From positions 496,001 through 560,000 of the forward strand of contig NC_087084.1 in the NCBI RefSeq assembly GCF_026151205.1: a stretch of DNA of 64,000 bases, read 5' to 3'. Numbering within the stretch: position 1 is the first letter of the stretch; each line of letters opens with the position of its first letter. The notes beneath the pieces are model-generated. The model did not search any database. It was not told the DNA's origin and worked only from the letters and a program-made list of their open reading frames with translations. Both the position numbers and the translations under genes were made by a program. This DNA comes from Bolinopsis microptera. Its lineage: Eukaryota > Ctenophora > Tentaculata > Lobata > Bolinopsidae. This document shows, piece by piece, positions 11,573 through 23,000 of this stretch.

Positions 11573-14253
11573 GTTGGGGAGGCTATAAAGATACCGCACA
11601 ATGACAAGTACTGTACAAAGTGCGCTGAGAAGGTCGCCATGGAAACTGGAAAACTCACCGAAAAATTAATTGAACTGAAATGTAAGTAAAAGTGAGACTT
11701 AGATATAAATATTGATTGATTGCTAGGTCAATAAAATGTGTGAAATATTGACTAATTAACCAGTAAAATGTGTGAAATATTGACTAATTAACCAGTAAAA
11801 TGTGTGAAATATTGACTAATTACCAGTAAAATGTGTGAAATATTGACTAATTAACCAATAAAATGTGTGAAATATTGACTAATTAACCAGTAAAATGTGT
11901 GAAATATTGACTAATTAACCAGTAAAATGTGTGAAATATTGACTAATTAACCAGTAAAATGTGTGAAATATTGACTAATTAACCAGTAAAATGTGTGAAA
12001 TATTGACTAATTAACCAGTAAAATGTGTGAAATATTGACTAATTAACCAGTAAAATGTGTGAAATATTGACTAATTTACCAGTGGAGGCGGACCGGCAGA
12101 AAGTACAATTTGATACGATGAAACGGAAGCTTGACAACACGTCAAAGGAACTCAAGACGGCCCAGGCTATGATAGAGACTCTCAAGGACCAAAACCACGA
12201 GAAAGCAAACAGAATAGCCAAGTTAGTCTTAAACTCTATAAACCTGCACGAACACGACAGTTTGTTCCACTACGAACAGCTGCACGAACACGACAGTTTG
12301 TTCCACTACAAACTTGCACGAACACGACAGTTTGTTCCACTACGAACAGCTGCACGAACACGACAGTTTGTTCCACTACAAACCTGCACGAACACGACAG
12401 TTTGTTACACTTCAAACCTGCACGAACACGACAGTTTGTTCCACTACGAACAGCTGCACGAACACGACAGTTTGTTCCACTACAAACTTGCACGAACACG
12501 ACAGTTTGTTCCACTACAAACCTGCACGAACACGACAGTTTGTTACACTTCAAACCTGCACGAACACGACAGTTTGTTCCACTACGAACAGCTGCACGAA
12601 CACGACAGTTTGTTCCACTACAAACTTGCACGAACACGACAGTTTGTTCCACTACAAACAGCTGCACGAACACGACAGTTTGTTCCACTAAAAACAGCTG
12701 CACGAACACGACAGTTTGTTCCACTACAAACTTGCATGAATACGACAGTTTGTTACACTACAAACCTGCACGAACACGACAGTTTGTTCCACTACAAACT
12801 TGCATGAATACGACAGTTTGTTACACTACAAACTTGCATGAATACGACAGTTTGTTACACTACAAACCTGCACGAACACGACAGTTTGTTCCACTACAAA
12901 CTTGCACGAACACGACAGTTTGTTCCACTACAATATTGCACGAACACGACAGTTTGTTCCACTACAAACCTGCACGAACACGACAGTTTGTTCCACTACA
13001 AACCTGCACGAACACGACAGTTTGTTCCACTACAAACCTGCACGAACACGACAGTTTGTTCCACTACAAACCTGCACGAACACGACAGTTTGTTCCACTA
13101 AAAACTTGCACGAACACGACAGTTTGTTCCACTACAAACCTGCACGAACACGACAGTTTGTTCCACTACAAACCTGCACGAACACGACAGTTTGTTCCAC
13201 TACAAACCTGCACGAACACGACAGTTTGTTACACTACAAACCTGCACGAACACGACAGTTTGTTCCACTACAAACTTGCACGAACACGACAGTTTGTTAC
13301 ACTACAAACCTGCACGAACACGACAGTTTGTTCCACTACAAACCTGCACGAACACGACAGTTTGTTCCACTACAAACCTGCACGAACACGACAGTTTGTT
13401 CCACTAAAAACTTGCACGAACACGACAGTTTGTTCCACTACAAACCTGCACCTCCTCACCTCAGGCTAGCACGTGAAGCTACAATAGGGCTGTGGAACAG
13501 GGAGAAGAAGAAGCTGCTCCAGTTTGCTGACGTAAGAGAGGCCTCCCTGGAGTACGAGCTCACTTCCCTAAAAGACTCTAGTCAGCAGTTTAAAGACAGG
13601 GCACTGGACAGAATAAAGTTCCTGCACGATCAGGTCTACCAGTTAAAACTGAGACTCAACTTACAAAGCTCTGATAATCACTTTAACAAAGTTCTGGACG
13701 CTGCTGAAAAGAAGCTGCAGTCAACTAAACAGGTACACTGGTATATTGTGAGATAAGAGACCTTTCAAGAGTGTCAGGGTTTATCTCACTCTCTTTCTAA
13801 TTTTAAGCATTGTTCATTGCACATTTAACTCATCGATGATGTCCAGAAATTTCATAAATTTATGATTGAGAGAGTTTAGCTGTTATCTAAGGCTCTAAGG
13901 GCACTCTAATACCTTATTCTAAAGTTCTAACTCTAATATTTTAGTATTACAAACAGGAGCTGAACACCCAAAAAGAAGAGTTCTTCAAATTCCGGAAGAA
14001 CATGGTCGGAATGTTATCTGGATTCCACAAGGACTTTGTGTGAGTTACTATATTATATATATACTACTTGTGTGAGTAGTTGTTGATTCCAAAACATAAG
14101 GTTTTGTGAATTTTTGATATAATGGGTATAGATAATTATGAAACAAGCGAAACACTTGAAATTTAATGCTCCTGTTTTCCAATTCAGCATTAACGGCTCG
14201 TTAACTAACTAAATAATTAATTAATTAACTAACTAACTAACTAACTAATTAAT

Positions 14254-14304
<51 letters not shown>

Positions 14305-17300
14305 TTAATTAATTAATTAATTAACTTGTCAGATTGTTAACTAATTAATTAATTAATTAATTAATTAATTTGTCAGATTGTTGACGGACCAGGTAGACCC
14401 ACAGACCTACGAAGCAAATGCTGAGTTCTTCGACCACGCAGAAAACTTTGATAGAATGCTAGGAGATCTGCACAAAGCGGCTTTAACAGATAACCTCAAT
14501 GATTCAGTGGAGAAACTACCAGAACAGTTCTCTATTGTAAGTTATTTTACACACTGTTACATGTTGTACCCCAGACGCAGTACGTCTATTAATGTTATTA
14601 ACATTATATATAGCGTAAAAAGTAAATCAAGTTAGACAAAATTAAAAAAAAAACAATTGTGCTAATCACTAATGTAATGTTTACAAACAGACGGAGAAAC
14701 AAAAGAACGATATGTTAAAGACCCACACAAGAAGAGAGAAGGAAAGAAAAGAAATGAGGACAGTGATACAGAGCAGGCTCACGATCTATCTCGCCAGGTA
14801 TACACTCCTTATATGGGCATCACGTGTAGTATACACTCCTTATATGGGCATCACGTGTAGTATACACTCCTTATATGGGCATCACGTGTAGTGTACAGAT
14901 TACAGGTACTGTCTTTCTGTGTTAGCTTCCACTGTAATTTCCCATTCAATATAATATGTATTATTAATTGAATCGTCAAATTACATGATCAAACAAATGA
15001 TTGGACACACAAATATCCCGTAAGCTAATTGTGAACCAGAAAATATTCAATAGATCTTTAAGAAAGTGTCGTAGACGAAACGCAATTTAGCATTAACCCT
15101 TTTGAATAGAAATAACACTTTGAATAGAAATAACCCTTTGAAATATTAAAGTAAGAGGAACCAAAATATGAAACTTCCGCTAAAAAGACTGCAAAACTGA
15201 TATTTAATAGTTATATCAATATCTAAACTACACCCTGCTACTAGTACTAGACTTAGAGTAATATCATACACAACAATAGTTAACCATATCATCAAAATAG
15301 AACACATTTCAGGACAGTTTATCGGAAGCGGAGATATTAAAGAAGCTAGAAAGTATTGAAGATGCGTTACATCAGAGCTCTAGAGAACTGAAAGGTACCT
15401 TATCGGACTTTATTTGAACGGACATTAATTGGACGCTGGAGGCCCTAGTGTTCATTTTAATGTCCGTTTAAATAAAGTCCGACAAGGTAGTTAAATTATA
15501 TATATTTAATGAAAGCCTTTGAGCGTTCATTTTATTTTTAATGTCCGTTCAAAATTATCTCCGTTCACAAAATGTCCGGTCAAATAACGGGACCTTTACA
15601 GATAGTTGAAATTCGTCATTTAGCGTCAGATGTCGAATTTTAACTATCGGTAAAGGTCCAAATAACGTCCGATAAGGTATGTAGTATATATAGTCACTAT
15701 ATATAATATAGTATTTGTGTAGGTAATATACCAATATTGGTTGTAATACTTATACATATAATATGACTTTCAGAGTTTTAACAAACTAAAGTAGTGTAAC
15801 CCTCCTACACTAGAAAATAATTCTACAATTGTTGATAATTAATTGGTTCGATTTTTCCTAAAACTTTTCACTTCCAACCCACTCACAGATTTCGACGCTA
15901 AAATGAACGATATTGATATAGCGGATATAAACGATAGCGGGATTTCTCTGAACGACTACGAGGCAATGACATTGTCACGTGCAAACAGCGATACAGCGCG
16001 CGACACCCCTACTTCTTCTGGTTTCCACGACAACCGCAGAGGAAATGCTGACAAAACTGTTAGATTCGAACAAATAGATACTAATAAAATCGGTAAATAT
16101 TCCAAAAAAAAAATGTAGAGAATATCACTAATATTACTAAAATTACTAATTAATACTAATAATATTATGTTTCGTTTTTCGCTCTTTTGAGTGGTTCGAT
16201 CATGATAGAAATGAGAGTCTCCACTCACTGTAAAAAAATCAATACTAATATAATATTTCGTTCGTTCGTTCGTTCGTTCGTTCGTTCGTTCGTTCGTTCG
16301 TTCGTTCGTTCGTTCGTTCGTTCGTTCGTTCGTTCGTTCGTTCGTTCGTTCGTTCGTTCGTTCGTTCGTTCGTTCGTTCGTTCGTTCGTTCGTTCGGCAT
16401 ATAATAATAACAATAACGATCCTTTCTCTCAGAAGCAAGCTGGCGAGGAAGACGTGGAACTAATCCAAACAATCCAAACACTTCAAGCAAATCCGTACAA
16501 ACGGACCACTTGCCACAGTCAGTTCCCAATTCCTTAGTTACACAGTCAGTTCCCAATTCCTTAGTTACACAGTCAGTTCCCAATTCCTTAGTTACACAGT
16601 CAGTTCCCAATTCCTTAGTTACACAGTCAGTTCCCAATTCCTTTATAGTTACACACTAAAATCCATAGTTACACAGTTGTGCACTAAATTCCTTAGTTAC
16701 ACAGTTGTGCGCTAAATCAAGTGCGCTCACAGTTCACACTAAATCGCTTGCCACAATTTAAACAAAAATTATTGTGAAAAGGCCCTGAGGGTATGAAAGT
16801 AATATAAATCGGTGTATTTTTGAACGCTGCTTCCGACGTAGGGTAAAAATGCTTCCCTGGAGAGTTATGAGCAAAAAATATACGGTTCTGTGTCTATAGC
16901 TATATATACAAATAACTGTTTCATTATAAAACGGTACTTTATTTCAGGTTGGATTCGCGGTCTCCCCCACTCAGTAGACGAGGAAAGAGAAACAGAAAGG
17001 GAAAACCACGTGACAGGTCCGGGAGCTCTACTCCCACTAATAAGAAGAAGGTTCCTAAGAAAGTGAGTTATAGTAGTACAAAGTAAGAAAGTGTAATTGT
17101 AAGGTAATTGTGAGGTAATCGTGAGGTAATTGTGAGGTAATATTAGCAGTTTGTATATGATGAAATTAAAGATTTACATTGATCAGTTATACTGTTATAG
17201 TAGTACAAAGTAATCACCTCTCTTAGCTGGATCCTGGTGCGAGAATAAAAGAAGAACAAGCTCTGCAGAAACAATGGTTAGATTCCCAAAACAAGGAGAC

Positions 17301-20212
17301 TTCCAAATCTGAGGGTATTCCTAATACTAAGAGCAAGGTAATCTCGCAAGTAGAAATTATTACTTTACAAATACATAATAAGAATTGCATACAATGTCCC
17401 TGTAATGTTAACTTCCTGTAAACGGATTAAACGGATTAAACGGATTAAACGTTAATTGGTCAAGAGAAGCCCTAACACTCCTGGCTTGACAATACAAGAA
17501 TGAAATCATAACCTAGAAATCAGATACGAAAACCGTGAAAAAACAAATATCCTGTAATGTTAACTCCCTGTAATGTTAACTCCCTGTAATGTTAACTCCT
17601 TATAATGTTAACTCCTTGTAATGTTAACTCCTTGTAATGTCAACTCCCTGTAATGTTAACTCCTTGTAATGTTAACTCCCTGTAATGTTAACTCCTTTTA
17701 ATATTAACTCCTTGTAATCAGTAATGGTAACTCCCTGTAATGTTAACTCCTTGTAATGTTAACTCCTTATAATGTTAACTCCTTGTAATGTTAACTCCTT
17801 ATAATGTTAACTCCTTATAATGTTAACTCCTTGTAATGTTAACTCCCTGTAATGTTAACTCCTTGTAATGTTAACTCCTTATAATGTTAACTCCCTGTAA
17901 TGTTAACTCCTTGTAGTGGTAACTCCCTGTAATGTTAACTCCTTGTAATGTCAACTCCCTGTAATGTTAACTCCTTGTAATGTTAACTCCCTGTAATGTT
18001 AACTCCTTTTAATATTAACTCCTTGTAATCAGTAATGGTAACTCCCTGTAATGTTAACTCCTTGTAATGTTAACTCCTTATAATGTTAACTCCTTGTAAT
18101 GTTAACTCCTTATAATGTTAACTCCTTGTAATGTTAACTCCCTGTAATGTTAACTCCTTGTAATGTTAACTCCTTGTAATGTTAACTCCTTATAATGTTA
18201 ACTCCTTATAATGTTAACTCCTTGTAATGTTAACTTCCTGTAATGTTGACTCCCTGTAATGTCAACTCCTTGTAGTGGTAACTCCCTGTAATGTTAACTC
18301 CTTGTAATGTTAACTCCCTGTAATGTTAACTCCATGTAATGTTAACTCCCTGTAATGTTAACTCCCTGTAATGTTAACTCCCTGTAATGTTAACTCCCTG
18401 TAATGTTAACTCCCTGTAATGTTAACTCCTTGTAATGTTAACTCCCTGTAATATTAACTCCTTGTAATGTTAACTCCCTGTAATGTTAACTCCCTGTAAT
18501 GTTAACTCCTTGTAATGTTAACTCCCTGTAATGTTAACTCCTTGTGATATTAACTCCTTGTAATGTTAACTCCCTGTAATGTTAACTCCCTGTAATGTTA
18601 ACTCCTTGTAATATTAACTCCTTGTAATCAGTAATGGTAACTCCCTGTAATGTTAACTCCTTGTAATGTTACCTCCTTATAATGTTAACTCCTTGTAATG
18701 TTAACTCCTTATAATGTTAACTCCTTGTAATGTTAACTCCTTATAATGTTAACTCCTTGTAATGTTAATTCCTTGTAATCTTAATAAGTTAATAATTTCC
18801 TGTTATAACCTTAACTCCTTGTAAGTTGTAATGTAAATAAATTTATTATAATTCCACACAGAAGAAGAGGTCGCCCTCATCTAAGAGCCGTCAGAACAGT
18901 AACATAACGTTCACCCACCTTCGGGATCTGTACGGAGAGAAGAAGGTTACAAGTCTCATAGACAGGACCTCCGGAGCTGTGGACGTGGACATGGCTGCTC
19001 AGCAGTTTCCTAATCTCACACGTGAGCTATTAGCATATACATATAATAGGGTTTCCTAATCTCACACGTGAGCAATTAGCATATATAATAGGGTTTTCTA
19101 ATCTCACACGTGAGCAATTAGCAATAAGCATATATAATAGGGTTTTCATAATCAATTTGGAATGTAATATGAGACGATATCATGGATCGGGAAGAAATTG
19201 AGTGGCCATCCGCATTAGAAATGCGGCCGCATTCCTTGTTAAATTCGGTTTTACTCTGATTCAGCTGAAAATCCACATAAAAACCTAATTTTGTTTAGGA
19301 GTCGGGATAGTAGAGGGGTTTACGCACTTCGTGGACCATGACTCTAATAACGACTACAGACTTGATATGAACGAAGTGATCAGAGCCATCAGCAGGGCCA
19401 CTGACCAAGTTGTGGATCAGGAGGAGGTCAAGGTATGCAGCTGTACCCCTCTCCCCCCTCCTCCCCCCTCCCCCTCCCCCTACTCCATCCCCTTCCCCCC
19501 TCCCCCCTCCCCCCTCCCCCCCTCCCCCCTCCCCCCTCCCCCCTCCCCCCTCCCCCCTCCCCCTACTCCATCCCCTTCCCCCCTCCCCCCTCCCCCCTCC
19601 CCCCTCCCCCCTCCCCCCCTCCCCCCTCCCCCCCTCCCCCCTCCCCCCTCCCCCCTCCCCCCTCCCCCCCTCCCACCTCCCCCCTCCCCCCCTCCCCCCT
19701 CCCCCTTCCCCCCTCCCCCCTCCCCCCTCCCACCTCCCCCCTCCCCCTACTCCATCCCCTTCCTCCCTCCCCCTACTCCATCCGACCATCCCCTTCCCCC
19801 TACCCCATCCCATGGGTACCTTAAACATATAACTCAATACCTAACAACTAACAAGGATTCTTGAAACAAAACAATTCCCCATCTTAGGCAGCGCTATTTG
19901 AGTTAGGAGTTCTGGAAACAGATGAACTTGACTTCTTCGACTTCCTCTGTATTCAAGAAACTCTGACAACAGGCACATTCGGTAGAATAACATTTTATTA
20001 AAGTATTAACACCTTATTATATTAAATGTTTGGTATTTCTGTAAGATTATACCAATTATCTTTATTATTATTATGTTAATGGTTATGTTTTTAACACCTG
20101 AAGTACACCTGAAGTTCTCTTTTCAGACAAAAGTAAGAGTAATATGTTACGGATGCAAGGACTCAACGCTAGCAAGAAATCTACTGTGTCAAAATACTGT
20201 GCTGTGATGTAA
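11573..20212 (+). CDS. Unnamed coiled-coil, EF-hand, CaaX-box protein (15 exons seen, 5' end missing)
   Basis: Exons: 11573-11681, 12083-12221, 13465-13732, 13945-14039, 14377-14536, 14691-14797, 15318-15394, 15889-16092, 16433-16517, 16948-17062, 17227-17337, 18862-19021, 19299-19432, 19888-19981, 20127-20212. All have GT-AG ends and the phases chain without a break, giving 647 codons and TAA. Residues about 15-318 are rich in charged heptads (for example MKRKLDNTSKELKTAQAMI), predicting coiled coil; a CTKC pair lies near the start. Residues about 320-540 are acidic then strongly basic and look disordered. Residues about 544-610 hold an EF-hand loop DSNNDYRLDMNE and a weaker second helix-loop region. 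The protein ends in CAVM, a farnesylation-type CaaX box. Inference: a calcium-responsive protein anchored to membranes by prenylation. I do not recognise the family. Exon 7 has a second possible acceptor at 15313 that would break the frame. Confidence 0.75.
11727..12082 (+). repeat. 32-bp tandem repeat ending at the 3' splice site of exon 2
   Basis: About 11 copies of a unit containing GAAATATTGACTAATTAACC followed by AG. Each copy has a branch-point-like CTAAT and an AG. The last copy is the real acceptor of exon 2, so the array is a ladder of near-identical 3' splice sites. Confidence 0.9.
12242..13452 (+). repeat. 34/36-bp intronic minisatellite, about 35 copies
   Basis: The unit core is CACGAACACGACAGTTTGTT, with spacings of 34 or 36 bp. 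Because 34 is not a multiple of three, the frames rotate and produce several long spurious ORFs in this interval. The flanking coiled-coil exons join in phase across it (AA plus G), so it is intronic. Confidence 0.92.
14216..14370 (+). repeat. TTAA/TAAC tetranucleotide tract before exon 5
   Basis: Interrupted (TAAC)n and (TTAA)n microsatellite lying just before the TTTGTCAG acceptor of exon 5. Confidence 0.85.
14798..14897 (+). repeat. 31-bp repeat starting exactly at the donor of exon 6, three copies
   Basis: The copies begin at 14798, 14829 and 14860 with GTATACACTCCTTATATGGG; the first base of the array is the first base of the intron. Each unit includes CACGTG. Each copy therefore carries a GTATAC donor-like start. 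Confidence 0.85.
15398..15677. mobile_element. MITE with CCTTATCGGAC terminal inverted repeats and TA duplication
   Basis: The left end CCTTATCGGACTTTATTTG is answered by GTCCGATAAGG on the right, with TA on both sides (15396-15397, 15678-15679), as expected for a Tc1/mariner-type target duplication. An internal palindrome ends near 15488. The left TA overlaps the GT donor of exon 7 (15395-15396). Confidence 0.8.
16257..16397 (+). repeat. (TTCG)n microsatellite, about 35 copies
   Basis: A perfect tetranucleotide run just upstream of the exon 9 acceptor. The Asn-Glu-Arg-Thr and Ser-Phe-Val-Arg frames here are artefacts of it. Confidence 0.97.
16518..16648 (+). repeat. 27-bp repeat of the exon 9 donor region, five copies, frame-preserving
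   Basis: Donor-like starts GTCAGTTCCC occur at 16518, 16545, 16572, 16599 and 16626, each preceded by CA. The exon 9 frame stays open through the array, reading SVPNSLVTQ per unit, until a TAA after the fifth copy. Splicing from any of the first five donors would keep phase 2 and join exon 10 correctly. Confidence 0.8.
17551..18780 (+). repeat. 16-bp intronic tandem repeat (intron 11), about 76 copies
   Basis: The unit is CCCTGTAATGTTAACT with C/T variants. A variant block with CAGTAATGGTAACTCC recurs (near 17717, 18028, 18630), showing segmental duplications inside the array. HpaI-like GTTAAC occurs in nearly every unit. Confidence 0.93.
19006..19145 (+). repeat. Threefold duplication of the exon 12 end and its donor
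   Basis: The block TTTCCTAATCTCACAC with GTGAGC after it occurs at the exon 12 end (donor 19022) and again with donors at 19068 and 19110. Each copy holds the last 16 exon bases plus the splice donor. Confidence 0.85.
19299..19432 (+). CDS. Exon 13: EF-hand calcium-binding loop
   Basis: Codes for the segment with DSNNDYRLDMNE. Loop positions 1, 3, 5 and 12 are D, N, D and E, with the usual hydrophobic L at position 8, which is a good canonical pattern; position 6 is Y rather than the usual Gly. The flanking residues FTHFV and VIRAISRA fit the two helices. Phase 1 in, phase 0 out. The next exon (19888-19981) supplies a weaker acidic segment (ETDELDFFDFL) that may be a degenerate partner EF-hand. 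Confidence 0.8.
19445..19812 (+). repeat. CCCCCTCC-rich polypyrimidine tract in intron 13
   Basis: Irregular CCCCCCTC repeats with TACTCCATCCC interruptions. The Pro/Ser/Leu and Gly/Arg/Glu frames are artefacts. Confidence 0.95.
20127..20212 (+). CDS. Terminal exon 15 with CaaX box CAVM and TAA stop
   Basis: A short basic tail (NASKKSTVSKYCAVM) ends in Cys-Ala-Val-Met. A C-terminal Met in a CaaX box is typical of farnesyltransferase substrates, and the preceding lysines would help membrane binding. The TAA stop is also the first three bases of a 31-bp tandem repeat that fills the 3' region. Confidence 0.75.
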
Positions 20213-20995
20213 GGACATATCACGTGATAAGATGCCCTTATAAGGACATATCACGTGACATGATGCCCTTACAAGGACACATCACGTGATAAGATGCCCT
20301 TATAAGGACTTATCACGTGATAAGATGCCCTTATAAGGACATATCACGTGACATCATGCCCTTATAAGGACATATCACGTGACATGATGCCCTTATAAGG
20401 ACACATCACGTGATAAGATGCCCTTATAAGGACTTATCACGTGATAAGATGCCCTTATAAGGATATATCACGTGACATCATGCCCTTATTAGGATATATC
20501 ACGTGACATGATGCCCTTATAAGGACATATCACGTGACATCATGCCCTTATAAGGACATATCACGTGACATCATGCCCTTATAAGGATATATCACGTGAC
20601 ATGATGCCCTTATAAGGACACATCACGTGATAAGATGCCCTTATAAGGACTTATCACGTGATAAGATGCCCTTATAAGGATATATCACGTGACATCATGC
20701 CCTTATTAGGATATATCACGTGACATGATGCCCTTATAAGGACATATCACGTGACATCATGCCCTTATAAGGACATATCACGTGACATCATGCCCTTATA
20801 AGGATATATCACGTGACATCATGCCCTTATAAGGATATATCACGTGACATGATGCCCTTATAAGGACACATCACGTGATAAGGTGCCCTTATAAGGACAT
20901 ATCACGTGACATCATGCCCTTATAAGGACATATCACGTGATAAGATGCCCTTATAAGGACATATCACGTGACATCATGCCCTTATAAGGATATAA
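20210..20995 (+). repeat. 31-bp repeat with CACGTG starting at the stop codon, about 25 copies
   Basis: The unit starts TAAGGACATATCACGTGATA and includes GATGCCCTTA. The first TAA is the stop codon of the coiled-coil/EF-hand gene, so the array fills the presumed 3' UTR. Confidence 0.92.
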
Positions 20996-21241
20996 CATTC
21001 AACCAATCTAAGTTGATCTAAGAGGTCCTTATAAGTTATAATGCTACCTGAATATTATCACGAGTTTCTGAATGGCTCATAATGTCTGAGGCAGGGTTTG
21101 AAAATGTACATAATATTAATATCAAATATTTTAATTTAACATACACCATGATAATTCCAATTTTAATTTGTTATAATTAGCCAAATTTATAAAGGCTGTG
21201 TTCGTAGTTTTGCAAATTATTGAAACTGTTAAACAAAAGTA

Positions 21242-21482
21242 TACACCACGTGTCACGTGTCACACCACGTGTCACGTGTCACACCACGTGTCACGTGTCA
21301 CACCACGTGTCACACCACGTGTCACGTGTCACGCCACGTGTCACACCACGTGTCACGTGTCACGCCACGTGTCACACCACGTGTCACGTGTCACGCCACG
21401 TGTCACACCACGTGTCAAGTGTCACACCACGTGTCACGTGTCACACCACGTGTCACGCCACGTGTAACACCACGTGTCACAC
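21242..21482. repeat. CACGTGTCAC satellite, about 20 CACGTG palindromes
   Basis: Alternating 10- and 12-bp units of CACGTGTCAC(AC). The His/Val/Ser and Thr/Arg frames are artefacts. Confidence 0.95.
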
Positions 21483-21530
21483 TTTAATAGTTGGGGTTCC
21501 CAACTAAGTGCTCTGATTTGGAACCCAATA

Positions 21531-21716
21531 ACTTTACTGCTTTACTGCTTTACTGCTTTACTGCTTTACTGCTTTACTGCTTTACTGCTTTACTGCTTTA
21601 CTGCTTTACTGCTTTACTGCTTTACTGCTTTACTGCTTTACTGCTTTACTGCTTTACTGCTTTACTGCTTTACTGCTTTACTGCTTTACTGCTTTACTGC
21701 TTTACTGCTTTACTGG
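21531..21716. repeat. 8-bp tandem repeat TTACTGCT, about 23 copies
   Basis: A perfect octanucleotide array. Confidence 0.97.
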
Positions 21717-21811
21717 ACCACTCTCAACCGTTTGTACGGTAAAAATAGGTTTATTAAAGTATTTTAATTTCATATTCCCTATCGTTTCCAGTAGAAAGTT
21801 AACCTACTTAT

Positions 21812-21817
21812 AATAAA
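21812..21817 (+). promoter_or_regulatory. Possible poly(A) signal AATAAA
   Basis: First clear AATAAA found by eye downstream of the coiled-coil/EF-hand stop codon, 1.6 kb away. It fits a long repeat-filled 3' UTR, but no transcript support is available. Confidence 0.3.
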
Positions 21818-22029
21818 ATCTAGCTACTGTGTGTAGTACTGCATGTGTTCAGGGACCCTTACCACGTGATGCCCATATAAGGAAATGTAAAGTTGTTACT
21901 TTATAGTTTTACTGAACATTTTGTCGGCTGTAAATACTTTTACAGTGAGTTTTTATCTCTGTAATTACATTCAAGTATCGAAATTATGAAATATTCGTAT
22001 TATTTCTCAACTAGAAAAAATTAGTAAAA

Positions 22030-23000
22030 TATTACTGGGCCGCGCTCAGCCTGTCATTCCGCCGAATTTCTATTTATGAACATAATAGCCTGAGGTCCCC
22101 AGGTAAGTAAAATAATATTCATTATATTCAATGTTTATCAAGAAATTTGACTGTTTTATAGTGCATTGCTCTCCATATTGATAATGTAATGATAATGTAA
22201 TGCGAATTCACGGTGGCTATATATTGCGTCTCGTAACAATAATACTAGTATGATTATTACTATGATGAATTAATAGTACGTAATACCGGATGCTCTATAG
22301 GCAATTGCTTTTTGTTGATATCCTGTTCGTAAAAATGCTTATGTACAGCTTAACAATCGAATTGTTTCAATCCGAGTACCTGATCATGATGGACATTAAT
22401 TGGTCTCTGGGCAAAATCTCCATCCAATCTGTCAAATTTGTGTTCATAAATTTTCATATTTGCAAATGGGACAGAAATTGGAAAATATGAATTTTCGTTT
22501 TGTTAAGCTTTCTGCTATGAGCTTCCTCCGACCAAAATTTTCTGTACGTTGCATACCTCTCTCGTGCACGCGATCAAAAGGTGTTGCAGCGTGTACTGTC
22601 AAACCGAAATCAAACCAGCACCTCAATCGTGTCATATGCCATTTAATTTTATAGTTGACTGGCTAATTGGTTGCGGGTAAGAAATTCGGTGTAAAATTTC
22701 GGGCCTGGAAGATAATGGGGCAATATTATTTTAAAACTTTCTTCCGGATTTTGACTTCCAGTACCTCAATTTGTTGTAGCGCCGCGCGATGCACTACTAC
22801 TACTAGTAGTGTACTGGGCCGTGCCGCGCATTTTCTGATCTCGCAACCACGTATGCAGATCGGCGAGATGCGAAGGATTGACATCGTGAATCAACTCAAT
22901 TTGGTTTCATACCATCATCATGATCAATTAAGCAATTTAACGAATGCTTGCAGAGGGAATGGCACGTAAAATGAGGATATCAACCTTGGTATACAACAGG
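22030..23000. repeat. Dispersed repeat copies between the convergent genes
   Basis: 22033-22105 carries CAGCCTGTCATTCCGCCGAA, also present near 57850 and, inverted and diverged, near 48590. 22780-22915 carries GATCGGCGAGATGCG, also present near 56480 and, inverted, near 57770. Short frames here (22290-22969) look like translated repeat, not genes. Confidence 0.6.

Noticed and set aside
12055-13756. Long overlapping frames full of ARTRQFVP / HEHDSLFHY / TNTTVCST peptides
   Set aside because: They are the three frames of a 34/36-bp minisatellite; the true exons on each side (12083-12221 and 13465-13732) splice across it in phase.
19295-19864. Pro-rich and Gly-rich proteins across exon 13
   Set aside because: The real exon ends at 19432; the rest is an intronic CCCCTCC tract.
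22290-22969. Four 60-100 residue frames between the convergent genes
   Set aside because: They overlap dispersed repeat copies, have no splice or domain support, and the region is the shared 3' side of two genes.
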